Origin: Bacillus pumilus
GTDB taxonomy: Bacteria > Bacillota > Bacilli > Bacillales > Bacillaceae
DNA length: 64,000 bases
NCBI RefSeq assembly: GCF_038738535.1
Contig: NZ_CP046128.1
Span: 1,922,001 to 1,986,000, forward strand
Reading direction: 5' to 3'
Position 1 is the first letter of the stretch; the number at the start of each line of letters is the position of its first letter. This document shows, in pieces, positions 9,286 to 17,185 of the stretch. Under the pieces are notes generated by a model. The model was not told the origin of the DNA. It did no database searches and saw only the letters and a program-made list of their open reading frames with translations. A program made the translations under genes and the position numbers.

Positions 9286-11532
9286 TTAAAATACGGACAT
9301 CAATTCAACGATGCTGCTTTTTCCGCTCACCTCTTTCATTTCCATGCCAATGCAGGATGGACAGCCATTTTCACAGCGGCACCGCTCAATCAGCTGAATG
9401 GCTGCGCCTGCTATTTCATCGAAACGAGCTTGTACTTCCTTGCTTAAGCCGATTCCGCCAGGGTAGTGGTCATATAAAAAGACCGTCGGTTTTCCGGTAT
9501 GTGCCGCTTTAATTTGTGAAACAACATGAATATCAGAACGGTCACACATCACAAAAGCAGGTACAATGTGCTGAAGAACATTTGCGATGCCAAGCAGCAG
9601 CTGTTCAAGTGTTTTCTCTTCAAATCTCCGCTCTGCTTCATGTAATTCAAACCAAGCAGCACTCGTATGAATTTCTTCTTCCGGCAAGTGAATCGGTCCA
9701 GAGCCGATATTTTCACCGGTACTTAGCCGGATTTTTTTAAAAATCGTCGGCATTGCGTTGACAGTCACATCACCGTAGTGAACAGATACGGCTTCCTTCT
9801 CTGTCGTCTGATCGATTTCAAGCACCTTAAGTTGAACAGCTAAATTCGCGTCTGTATAGTATTCTACATCTACTTGTTTCACATAAGCCTTGAGATGCTC
9901 GTAATCTAGCTTTTCCACTTGATACTGAACCCCTTCATGTAAATAAATGGCTTCATCATGAAGCAGCGTCATCGCACTGAACCGATCCATCTCTCCAATA
10001 ATCCGAACATTCGCTACATCTGATTGATCCACAATCACCACATTTTCCTGGCTTGCAGACCGGAGGCTGATGCCATGCGCTGGGAACGATTGATCTGACC
10101 AATAATACCGGTTCCCGCTAAAATGAAGAACACCTTCCTCATGTAAGTATTGCAAAATCTCTTCTACCTCCATGCCGCCAAACTGTTCATCCTCCCGAAA
10201 CGGAAGCTCGTAGGATGCACATTTTAAATGATCCACTAAGATAATGAGGTTTTCAGGGTTGATTCTGGCAGCTTCAGGCGGCCTGTTAAAGAAATATTCA
10301 GGGTGTCTGACAATATATTGATCAAGAGGTGAGGAGCTTGCCACCATAATTATGAGTGCTTCCTCATGACGCCTTCCAGCTCGTCCTGCCTGCTGCCATG
10401 TACTCGCTACACTGCCAGGATACCCTGTCATGATACAGACCTTTAGCTGACCTATATCCACTCCTAATTCTAGTGCGTTTGTGCTGACGACACCTAGAAT
10501 GTCTCCTTCTCTCAATCCTTTTTCAATCACTCGCCGCTCTTTTGGTAAATAGCCTCCGCGATATCCACGAATCGATTTTGGACCGATCTCTTTTTTCACT
10601 AGCTCTTGAATATGGCTTAAAATCACTTCAACTCTTACTCTGCTTCTAGCAAAAACAATCGTTTGGATTTTTTCTTTCAAAAAAGTTTTTGCCAATTGAT
10701 TGACGACAGTGGCGGCACTTTGTCTAATATTTAATGGTTTATTCACAACTGGCGGGTTGTAAAACACAAAATTCTTTTTACCGCTAGGTGCCCCGTTTCG
10801 TTCAATCAGATGCACCTTGCTCCCCGTTAGCTGCTGCGCTAGCTCTTTTGGATTCGCAATCGTTGCGGAAGTACAAATAAAAACCGGTTCACTTCCATAA
10901 AATGCACAAATTCGTTTTAACCTGCGAATCACATTGGCCACATGACTGCCAAATACACCTCGATATGTATGAAGCTCATCAATGACAATATACTTCAAAT
11001 TCTCAAACAAGCTGACCCATTTCGTATGATGAGGCAAAATGGCTGAATGCAGCATATCCGGGTTTGTGATGACAATATGTCCTGCTTGTCTGACTCGCTG
11101 CCGAATGGCCGGAGAGGTGTCTCCGTCATATGTTTCACTATGAATCGGAACATCCATCTCGTGGATGATCTCGTTAAGTTCACTTTTTTGATCTTGTGCG
11201 AGCGCTTTTGTTGGGAATAAATAAAGGGAGCGGCTTGTCTGATCTTCTGCGATCGACTGAAGGATAGGCAAATTGTAGCAAAGCGTTTTACCTGAAGCTG
11301 TTGGTGTGACAGTTACCACATGATCTCCATCCATCACACGTTCAAAGGCTTCCTTTTGATGAATGTAGAGTTCGCTCACGCCTCGTTTCTCAAGCGCCTT
11401 TTTCAGCCTGTCGTTCACTCTTTCAGGAACCGGAGAGGTTTGTGCAGGCTTCGCATCAATTTCATGCCAATGTTCTACCTGTTCGTCTTTCTTTAATTCT
11501 TCTATGAGTTCGTTCATTGTTTTCTTTTTCAT
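9286..11532 (-). CDS. mrfA: Mitomycin repair factor A, DEAD/DEAH-type helicase with C-terminal zinc domain
   Basis: A 748-aa superfamily 2 helicase matching YprA/MrfA, which works with MrfB in nucleotide-excision-independent repair of mitomycin damage. Motifs: PTASGKT (Walker A, about residue 80), DELH in IVIDELHTYRG, TSAT, and QQAGRAGRR (motif VI). The C-terminal DUF1998 region carries the four-cysteine cluster in RCRCENGCPSCIG, a likely zinc site. Start ATG 11532 lies behind GAGAGGTG. First gene of the mrfA-mrfB operon; diverges from the oxidoreductase gene at 11684. Confidence 0.95.
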   Translation of the reverse strand: MKKKTMNELIEELKKDEQVEHWHEIDAKPAQTSPVPERVNDRLKKALEKRGVSELYIHQKEAFERVMDGDHVVTVTPTASGKTLCYNLPILQSIAEDQTSRSLYLFPTKALAQDQKSELNEIIHEMDVPIHSETYDGDTSPAIRQRVRQAGHIVITNPDMLHSAILPHHTKWVSLFENLKYIVIDELHTYRGVFGSHVANVIRRLKRICAFYGSEPVFICTSATIANPKELAQQLTGSKVHLIERNGAPSGKKNFVFYNPPVVNKPLNIRQSAATVVNQLAKTFLKEKIQTIVFARSRVRVEVILSHIQELVKKEIGPKSIRGYRGGYLPKERRVIEKGLREGDILGVVSTNALELGVDIGQLKVCIMTGYPGSVASTWQQAGRAGRRHEEALIIMVASSSPLDQYIVRHPEYFFNRPPEAARINPENLIILVDHLKCASYELPFREDEQFGGMEVEEILQYLHEEGVLHFSGNRYYWSDQSFPAHGISLRSASQENVVIVDQSDVANVRIIGEMDRFSAMTLLHDEAIYLHEGVQYQVEKLDYEHLKAYVKQVDVEYYTDANLAVQLKVLEIDQTTEKEAVSVHYGDVTVNAMPTIFKKIRLSTGENIGSGPIHLPEEEIHTSAAWFELHEAERRFEEKTLEQLLLGIANVLQHIVPAFVMCDRSDIHVVSQIKAAHTGKPTVFLYDHYPGGIGLSKEVQARFDEIAGAAIQLIERCRCENGCPSCIGMEMKEVSGKSSIVELMSVF

Positions 11533-11623
11533 ATCGCATCACCTCTCTTACATAGTGTACCGAATATTTGTTTGCATGACTAGGCGGCAATTTTTTGATG
11601 CGCAGCCTATGAGCAAATACTTT

Positions 11624-11653
11624 GAAGTGTTGTAACAGTATCTATTACACTTC
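11624..11653 (+). promoter_or_regulatory. Imperfect dyad overlapping the oxidoreductase promoter (putative operator)
   Basis: GAAGTG-(TTG)-TAACAG, a TAT centre, and CTATTACACTTC form an imperfect inverted repeat with a 3-nt insertion in the left arm; the core is TGTAACAG-TAT-CTATTACA. It covers the -35 and the whole spacer of the promoter at 11630-11659, an ideal place for a repressor. The regulator is unknown. Confidence 0.5.
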
Positions 11654-11659
11654 TATAGT
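11630..11659 (+). promoter_or_regulatory. Probable SigA promoter of the flavin oxidoreductase gene
   Basis: TTGTAA (11630-11635), an 18-nt spacer and TATAGT (11654-11659), about 25 nt before the start codon. The -35 is weak, which fits a regulated promoter. Confidence 0.55.
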
Positions 11660-11683
11660 GAAATGATTTTATCAAGGAAGAAG

Positions 11684-12811
11684 ATGATGAGAGTGAAAAA
11701 CGAATTTAAGCCTTTATTTGAACCATTTACGTTTCCAGGAGGTGCGTCTATTGATGGCCGGTTAGTCGTTGCGCCAATGACACACTTCGGTTCTCACGAG
11801 GATGGCACCATTTCTAAAGAGGAAATTGATTTCATTACAGCTAGATCAAGTGATATGGGCATGGTGATCACAGCATGTGCAAACGTGACTCCAGATGGTA
11901 AGGCATTTGAAGGACAGCCTTCTATTGCAAGAGATGAAGATATACCTGGCCTGAAAAAACTTGCTTCTGCGATTCAGGCAAAGGGAACAAAAGCCATCAT
12001 TCAAATTCATCACGGCGGCTCTCAGGCTCTCCCTCACTTAGTTCCAAACGGTGATGTGGTTGCGCCAAGTGATGTGTTTAAAGATGGAAAGCAGATTGCA
12101 CGCGCTTTAAAAGAAGAGGAAATTGTCCATATCATTGACGCTTTTAAAGAAGCGGCAAGACGAGCGGTTCAAGCAGGGTTTGATGGCGTGGAAATCCACG
12201 GTGCAAATGGTTATCTATTACAGCAATTTTACTCTCCGCATAGCAATCAGCGGACAGATCAGTGGGGAGGAAATGAAGAAAAGCGTCTAGCCTTCCCTAT
12301 CGCTATTGTGGATGCAGTCAAAGAGGCAATCGAAAAGCATGCAACAAAACCGTTTATCTTTGGATATCGATTATCCCCAGAAGAACCAGAAACACCTGGT
12401 TTAACAATGACAGAGACGTTTACCTTAGTGGATGTTCTCAAAACAAAAAACCTCGATTATTTGCATATCTCTTTAATGGAGATTGACTCTAAAGCAAGAC
12501 GTGGTGCAGATACTCATAAGACACGTATGGAGCTGCTAAAAGAACGCTGCGGCGATACCCTTCCGCTCATCGGTGTGGGCAGCGTCATTACAGCCGAAGA
12601 TGCACTAAGTGCTTATAATCAAGGAATTCCGCTTATCGCTGTCGCACGAGAGCTGATCGTCGACCCAGATTGGGCAAAGAAGATTAAAGAAGGCAGAGAA
12701 AGCGAGATTGAAACTGTCATTAAACGCAGCCAAAAAGATAAGTATTTGATTCCAGAAGGATTGTGGTCTGTCATGGAAGCGAGTCAAGGCTGGGTTCCGA
12801 TGGAAGATTAA
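11684..12811 (+). CDS. NADH:flavin oxidoreductase, old yellow enzyme family
   Basis: A 375-aa FMN-dependent TIM-barrel ene-reductase of the OYE/YqiG type. Features: the FMN-binding LVVAPMTHFGS at the end of strand 1, IQIHHGGSQ, the substrate-binding pair in GVEIHGANGYLLQQFYSP (His and Asn, about residue 175), and the C-terminal phosphate-binding IGVGSV. Likely roles are reduction of activated alkenes or quinones; the substrate is unknown. The start is ATG 11684 or 11687 behind AAGGA. It is a single plus-strand gene with its own promoter, dyad and terminator, placed between mrfA and ypqE, where I know of no such gene in B. subtilis. Confidence 0.88.
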   Translation: MMRVKNEFKPLFEPFTFPGGASIDGRLVVAPMTHFGSHEDGTISKEEIDFITARSSDMGMVITACANVTPDGKAFEGQPSIARDEDIPGLKKLASAIQAKGTKAIIQIHHGGSQALPHLVPNGDVVAPSDVFKDGKQIARALKEEEIVHIIDAFKEAARRAVQAGFDGVEIHGANGYLLQQFYSPHSNQRTDQWGGNEEKRLAFPIAIVDAVKEAIEKHATKPFIFGYRLSPEEPETPGLTMTETFTLVDVLKTKNLDYLHISLMEIDSKARRGADTHKTRMELLKERCGDTLPLIGVGSVITAEDALSAYNQGIPLIAVARELIVDPDWAKKIKEGRESEIETVIKRSQKDKYLIPEGLWSVMEASQGWVPMED

Positions 12812-12820
12812 TGTCATCAA

Positions 12821-12856
12821 AAAAACTACCCTCATACGATTGGGTAGTTTTTTTTT
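12821..12856 (+). terminator. Bidirectional terminator between the oxidoreductase gene and ypqE
   Basis: ACTACCC and GGGTAGT (12825-12831, 12842-12848) with nine T on the plus side and a run of A on the other, so it can end both converging transcripts. Confidence 0.9.
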
Positions 12857-12865
12857 GTGTCCTGA

Positions 12866-13372
12866 TTATTTTAGTTTAACGGTAAAAAGCTTAGAAGTCT
12901 GTTTTTCCACAGGTCCCTTTGGTTCTTTATCAAGATGCTCGATCAAGTCACCATTCATAATGACAATCGGAGTCACTGTACTTGCCGCTTTCTCTTCAAT
13001 CAGTTCTAAATCACACGTAATGAGAGGGTCACCGATCTTCACTTTATCCCCTTCTTTTATGTGCGCTTCAAATCCTTCACCATTTAATCCCACTGTTTCA
13101 AGCCCGATATGAATCAGAAGCTCAAGCCCTGAGAGTGTTCGAATGCCAATTGCATGTTTTGTATGGAAGAGCTGGATGATTTCACCCTCTACTGGTGACA
13201 CAATCGTGCCACTTTTTGGTTTTACTGCTACGCCGTCTCCCATCATCTTTTGAGAAAAAACAGGGTCTGGTACATCCGTCATATCCATTAACTCTCCATC
13301 AGCTGGAGAATAAATGATTTCTTCCTTTACATCATCTTGGTTTTTTCCGAAACCGAATAATTTTTTCAGCAA
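12866..13372 (-). CDS. ypqE: PTS EIIA(Glc)-type protein YpqE
   Basis: A 168-aa single-domain glucose-family EIIA. The phosphocarrier motif is in [16 protein letters not shown] (the second His of the HTKHAIGI...LLIHIG pair is the phospho-acceptor, about residue 92). No EIIB or EIIC is attached, so it would receive phosphate from HPr and pass it to other glucose-family permeases. TTG codons at 13378 and 13372 both lie near AAGGGAG; 13372 has the better spacing and gives the typical MLKKLFGF start. No permease gene is nearby, as for B. subtilis ypqE. Confidence 0.9.
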   Translation of the reverse strand: MLKKLFGFGKNQDDVKEEIIYSPADGELMDMTDVPDPVFSQKMMGDGVAVKPKSGTIVSPVEGEIIQLFHTKHAIGIRTLSGLELLIHIGLETVGLNGEGFEAHIKEGDKVKIGDPLITCDLELIEEKAASTVTPIVIMNGDLIEHLDKEPKGPVEKQTSKLFTVKLK

Positions 13373-13539
13373 TGTCAATTGCTCCCTTCAAGCTTTGCTT
13401 CTAGTTCTATTCCGCGTATGAAACGCTGCGCTCATACACCTTGCTTCATTCAACACTATTTAATCATAATTTTTTCCTCTCATCAATTGATAACCGCCTG
13501 AGCCCTTTCTGCATAGGCTGTAGATGAGAGGTGATTCAA

Positions 13540-13959
13540 ATGAAACATGAAGGCGAAAAGAAACATGAATTGCTGGCAAATGAAGATATTCTCAATGAAG
13601 CGATTGAACAATTTTTCGCATCCTCCCCGTTTCACGAGATAATAAATAGTGCGGAGGCGCTCATGACCACATCACATTCACTTGCATCGATTACGACCGA
13701 TGTGACAGAGGATGAGCAGTTTGTGTATATCGAGATCCAATTTCCCGACCATTTTGTCGAAGGGGATATCGCGCTAGAAGTAAAAGCCCAATATTTACAC
13801 TTATCCGTGCAGGAAACAATCAAAACAGATACAACTTCCTCGTATTCGAGCTTTACCAAGAACATTTTAATGCCGGCAAAAATAGATGAAACGAACATGA
13901 AGAGCGTGTGGAAAGATCAAACGCTTCGTGTGACGGCACCAAAGCAAACTACCCAATAG
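13540..13959 (+). CDS. ypqA: YpqA-like protein, Hsp20-type fold suspected
   Basis: A 139-aa acidic protein. The central part (VYIEIQFPDHF ... LHLSVQE) and the final WKDQTLRVTAP resemble the beta-sandwich alpha-crystallin/Hsp20 domain, with the variable N-terminal helix expected of that fold. ATG 13540 lies 6 nt past GAGGTG. It is a lone plus-strand gene converging on yppG, at the position of B. subtilis ypqA. Role unknown; the fold is inferred from sequence pattern only. Confidence 0.72.
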   Translation: MKHEGEKKHELLANEDILNEAIEQFFASSPFHEIINSAEALMTTSHSLASITTDVTEDEQFVYIEIQFPDHFVEGDIALEVKAQYLHLSVQETIKTDTTSSYSSFTKNILMPAKIDETNMKSVWKDQTLRVTAPKQTTQ

Positions 13960-13977
13960 GTCCATCTATTGGGTTTT
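13952..13977. terminator. Weak shared hairpin between ypqA and yppG
   Basis: CCCAATAG and CTATTGGG form an 8-bp stem that includes the ypqA stop codon. The T-run after it is only TTTT, so termination may be weak. Confidence 0.6.
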
Positions 13978-13979
13978 AA

Positions 13980-14432
13980 CTATGCTTTAAAAATGCTTGT
14001 AAATCCTTTCGCTAATGAACCTACTTGATTCATCGTACTCATCATTTGCCCAGCTGTATCAAACATTTTGTTAAAGTCGTATTGTCCATTCGTTTTTTTG
14101 AATTGTGACAGTACACTTTTAAATTGAGATGATTGCTGTTTTTGCGGTCTTGGCAAAGGATAAGGGTTCATAGGCTGCTGCATGGGCATCATGCCTGGTG
14201 GCGGCATCTGGGGTTGATTGATCGCTTCAGGCGGATGAAAAGGCGGCACATTTTCTTGGTATCCATAAGGCGGCTGATAGACAGCAGATGGTGCCTGGCT
14301 CATTCCACCTTGATGTGGCGGCATAAAATATTCTGGAGGCTGCGGAGGCTGCTGCTGCATATCTGGATACGGAAAAGGCCCTCGATTGAATGGATTGAAT
14401 TCATAAGGCTGCTGGTTTGAATAAGGGATCAT
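13980..14432 (-). CDS. yppG: YppG, Pro/Gln-rich protein, probably spore-associated
   Basis: A 150-aa protein with a long Pro/Gln/Met/Tyr-rich low-complexity N-terminal part (about residues 1-100) and an ordered C-terminus ([17 protein letters not shown] ... [11 protein letters not shown]) matching YppG. The frame extends to 14459, but ATG 14432 follows GAGAGGAGCG. The composition resembles many coat proteins, and a SigK/SigE-like promoter lies upstream (14476-14503); a sporulation role is inferred from these. Confidence 0.82.
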   Translation of the reverse strand: MIPYSNQQPYEFNPFNRGPFPYPDMQQQPPQPPEYFMPPHQGGMSQAPSAVYQPPYGYQENVPPFHPPEAINQPQMPPPGMMPMQQPMNPYPLPRPQKQQSSQFKSVLSQFKKTNGQYDFNKMFDTAGQMMSTMNQVGSLAKGFTSIFKA

Positions 14433-14475
14433 ATATCTCGCTCCTCTCGCTCTCAACACATAGTGATGTCACTCA

Positions 14476-14503
14476 TATATTATGATCAAGAACAGAAGAT
14501 GTG
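14476..14503 (-). promoter_or_regulatory. SigK/SigE-like promoter of yppG
   Basis: On the minus strand CAC (14501-14503), exactly 16 nt, then CATAATATA (14476-14484), a full match to the SigK -10 pattern CATANNNTA. It ends about 43 nt before the yppG start. Confidence 0.6.
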
Positions 14504-14517
14504 CCTAAAGCAGCCAT

Positions 14518-14548
14518 AAGAAAAACGCAGCATATGTCTTCAGCTGCG
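14518..14548 (-). terminator. Terminator at the end of yppE
   Basis: CGCAGC and GCTGCG form the stem, followed by TTTTTC on the minus strand; the upstream arm lies inside the last codons of yppE. It separates yppE from yppG. Confidence 0.8.
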
Positions 14549-14911
14549 CTTGTTGATTTCTTCTATTAAAAGGTTCAGTGTGTAAATCACTGACTCAACT
14601 AAATTTTTCACACGGGGTGCATGCTGTTTGCCAAAATAAGATTGCAGGACAACCTCTTTTCCATTTTCTTTGACGGCTTCAAGCTGTTCTTGGTGTAAAT
14701 ATCTAGGTTTGACCAGATGAATAAACGAGATCGCAGCAGTGAGCCACTCTTCCATTTTCTGATCAAATGTCTCAACGGCCGGCTGAATGTCCGTGTGAAA
14801 ATCATATACGGGGTATTCCTCTTCAGCCTTTCCCTTTTGGTACTGCTCATACGCCTCTTCGGTCCATATTCTCAGATCTTGTGTATGTTCAAGTAATGTT
14901 TGATTATCCAA
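14540..14911 (-). CDS. yppE: YppE, small helical protein of unknown function
   Basis: A 123-aa, mostly helical protein that resembles B. subtilis YppE, whose known structure is a four-helix bundle of unknown role. The start is read as TTG at 14911, because GAGGTG lies 6 nt before it and the resulting length equals the family length; the longer frame from 14941 has no ribosome site. Gene order yppD-yppE-yppG, with yppF missing. Confidence 0.85.
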   Translation of the reverse strand: MDNQTLLEHTQDLRIWTEEAYEQYQKGKAEEEYPVYDFHTDIQPAVETFDQKMEEWLTAAISFIHLVKPRYLHQEQLEAVKENGKEVVLQSYFGKQHAPRVKNLVESVIYTLNLLIEEINKRS

Positions 14912-14969
14912 AATGTTCACCTCTATGAACCATCCTATCAAACGTTTACTTATTGCTCAAATAGAAAAG

Positions 14970-15203
14970 CTATCCGGCGTGATATGCCGGTCTTGCCGCC
15001 AGTTTATACTCAGCCGCGTGAATCTTCACTTCACAGTCCTTTACTTCTGATTCAAGCCGGTCTATCATTTGTTCTTGCTCCTCTATGGTTGCACGTTTTG
15101 TTTGGTTCACAGCAAGAGACAGTTCTTCTTCCACCGCATCAATTTTCCGCTCAATTTCCTCTAATAACTGCATAATGGATTCTTTTGATACAAATTCGCT
15201 CAT
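14970..15203 (-). CDS. yppD: YppD-like small coiled-coil protein
   Basis: A 77-aa acidic protein that is nearly all coiled coil (heptads from about residue 8 to 60, ending in CEVKIHAAEYKLAARPAY). A strong AAAGGAGG ribosome site precedes two tandem ATGs (15206, 15203); the second has the better spacing. The symbol comes from its place between yppC and yppE. Function unknown. Confidence 0.65.
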   Translation of the reverse strand: MSEFVSKESIMQLLEEIERKIDAVEEELSLAVNQTKRATIEEQEQMIDRLESEVKDCEVKIHAAEYKLAARPAYHAG

Positions 15204-15399
15204 CATCAGATTCCTCCTTTATCGTCTCTCGTTACATTCTCTTTTCTTTCTCACCCTCCTTCACACATGACAAAACTAGAAGCAAATCGCCAATCTAAGT
15301 GTAGATGAGCGCTATTTCTTCCTTTTCGACATATGCTTGTCCTTCTTTGTATGATTGCGTCCGATTGTGTAAATTCTAAGGACAAAGGAGGTAGATTTC

Positions 15400-15504
15400 A
15401 TGAAAAAGCAGCCAGCACCAAAAGAGCAAAAGCCAAAAGGGAAAGAAAACAGTACAGATCAGCTTGATAAAAAGCTTGGCGGTCCTAATCGACCATCCAC
15501 GTAA
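15400..15504 (+). CDS. sspM: Small acid-soluble spore protein M
   Basis: A 34-aa Lys/Pro-rich peptide ending in LDKKLGGPNRPST, the signature end of SspM; the N-terminal half is MKKQPAPKEQKPKGKEN. ATG 15400 lies behind AAAGGAGG. The length equals that of B. subtilis SspM, a minor spore-core protein made in the forespore. It stands between yppD and yppC on the opposite strand and has its own terminator. I could not find a convincing SigG promoter. Confidence 0.9.
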   Translation: MKKQPAPKEQKPKGKENSTDQLDKKLGGPNRPST

Positions 15505-15530
15505 AAAAAGCAGGTACCCCCTGCTTTTTA
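15503..15530. terminator. Bidirectional terminator between sspM and yppC
   Basis: AGCAGG and CCTGCT (15509-15514, 15520-15525) with TTTTTATTT on the plus side and a T-run on the minus side. Confidence 0.85.
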
Positions 15531-16484
15531 TTTATGCAAAAAATAGTGCTCTAATGAGAAAAGAAAACGAAGCTGTCTTTTTTTATGAAAATACCAGTCG
15601 GTCAGCTCAATTTGTTTTGGTAACGTCTCTGCATCAAATAAGGATGGGCTCAATTTCTTTTGAAACCAATCGTCCCTTTGATCGTCTAATGAATGTGTCA
15701 TCACCGGATAAACTGTTCGAAGAAAAGGTGTTGACCTCCTAGCGATCCCTAAAAACGGCTCAAAATCAAACCGTGATCCGGTATGCGGAACAGTATGCAA
15801 AAAATGATAAAAATCCGAAAATAAATCGGCTCGAAATAATAGTTTCGCTAGTTTTTTTCCTAATGTAATACGCTCCTTTACGCGGGAAAACTTCCGTATG
15901 GTTAACCCGTACAAATGCCCGTCCACCGTGGGAAAAACAACGGTTTGAAAATGTCCCCACTCGCTGAACAGATATTGAATCGAGTGAAAAACATTCTTTT
16001 TCAGAAGAGGATTTTGTATAATAGGAGATTGTATAGTATATTGTTCATTTATGATGAGTGCATAAAGCAGGCGCTCTGTGTCACGCTTTAGCCAAAAACG
16101 TTCCCACTCAGTGCTCATAAAACGAGAAACAGAAAAATATGGAAGCAGATGGAACAAGGGTTTGCTGCACCGCTTAGACCATTCATACAAAAGAAGCTGA
16201 GGGTAAGCATCCGAAAAGATCAGCCAATTCGCTCTTTCATATGCTGTGAAAAAAAGGTGCCCCTGCTGATCTGTTAAACCTGGATGAAAGAGCTCGCCCT
16301 TTAGATCCGTCATAGACCATCCAGCATTTCTCGAGACAAAGGAAGCAAGCAGCGACCATTTCATCTCTGGATGGCGGTCATAAAAGCGTTTGTAAGCATT
16401 TGTCCTCGTCAGGTTGTCTTTATTTTTCGATTTCGTTTCACGCAATATATACTGAGTGATGATGTGCTCTTCTTGTGACAACAT
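15528..16484 (-). CDS. yppC: YppC, DUF2515-family protein
   Basis: A 318-aa, basic, Phe/Tyr/Arg-rich protein matching YppC in length and position, next to recU and divergent from it. Patches such as NAGWSMTDLKGELFHPGL and LFFTAYERANWLIFSDAYPQLL are conserved-looking. No signal peptide, membrane helix or catalytic motif is visible to me. Function unknown. Confidence 0.82.
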   Translation of the reverse strand: MLSQEEHIITQYILRETKSKNKDNLTRTNAYKRFYDRHPEMKWSLLASFVSRNAGWSMTDLKGELFHPGLTDQQGHLFFTAYERANWLIFSDAYPQLLLYEWSKRCSKPLFHLLPYFSVSRFMSTEWERFWLKRDTERLLYALIINEQYTIQSPIIQNPLLKKNVFHSIQYLFSEWGHFQTVVFPTVDGHLYGLTIRKFSRVKERITLGKKLAKLLFRADLFSDFYHFLHTVPHTGSRFDFEPFLGIARRSTPFLRTVYPVMTHSLDDQRDDWFQKKLSPSLFDAETLPKQIELTDWYFHKKRQLRFLFSLEHYFLHK

Positions 16485-16530
16485 AGTAATCTCTCCAATA
16501 CAAAATGCATTAAAAGGAGGCTGAAACTTG

Positions 16531-17142
16531 ATGATTCGGTATCCAAACGGAAAATCGTATCAGCCCATTCAACAAATTGGGACAAAAAAAAGATTCAGCG
16601 GCGAATCCTCTTATAGTAACCGCGGGATGACGCTTGAGGCTGACTTAAATGAAACCAACCAGTACTATTTGGTCAACGGGATCGCAGTCATTCATAAAAA
16701 GCCTACCCCCGTTCAAATTGTGAATGTGGATTATCCAAAAAGAAGCGCTGCTGTTATCAAAGAAGCCTATTTTAAACAATCATCCACAACAGACTATAAT
16801 GGAGTGTACAAAGGGCGCTATATCGATTTTGAAGCAAAAGAAACCAAAAGCACCACCTCGTTTCCACTCAAAAATTTTCACGATCATCAAATTGAGCATA
16901 TGAAACAGGTAGAAAAGCAAGGCGGTATTTGTTTCGTTATTATATCCGCATTTGGCTCCGTTTATTATTTGTCCGCTTCAGATCTCTTTTTCTTCTGGGA
17001 GCGGCAGCAGCAAAACGGCCGGAAATCCATTAGCAAAGACGAATTAATGGAAGCTGGCCACTTAATGACACTTGGATATTCGCCAAGAATTGATTATATT
17101 AAAGTAGTGGAGACACTTCATTTTTCGGATGAAAGTGAGTAG
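16531..17142 (+). CDS. recU: Holliday junction resolvase RecU
   Basis: A 203-aa Mg-dependent endonuclease that cleaves Holliday junctions and modulates RecA. Conserved parts: [17 protein letters not shown] (residues 29-45, with the flexible stalk following), the catalytic region [18 protein letters not shown] with the Asp and Glu-x-Lys of the PD-(D/E)XK fold, and [14 protein letters not shown] at 16528 lies nearer the AAAGGAGG site, but the family starts MIRYPNGK, from ATG 16531. It precedes ponA by 43 nt; recU-ponA is the known operon. Confidence 0.96.
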   Translation: MIRYPNGKSYQPIQQIGTKKRFSGESSYSNRGMTLEADLNETNQYYLVNGIAVIHKKPTPVQIVNVDYPKRSAAVIKEAYFKQSSTTDYNGVYKGRYIDFEAKETKSTTSFPLKNFHDHQIEHMKQVEKQGGICFVIISAFGSVYYLSASDLFFFWERQQQNGRKSISKDELMEAGHLMTLGYSPRIDYIKVVETLHFSDESE

Positions 17143-17185
17143 CAATGACGTTCGAAAAAGGTTTAACACGAAAGGTTGAGATGTG

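Noticed and set aside
15207..15399. SigG promoter before sspM
   Set aside because: No pair of elements at 16-18 nt spacing matches the SigG pattern well enough.
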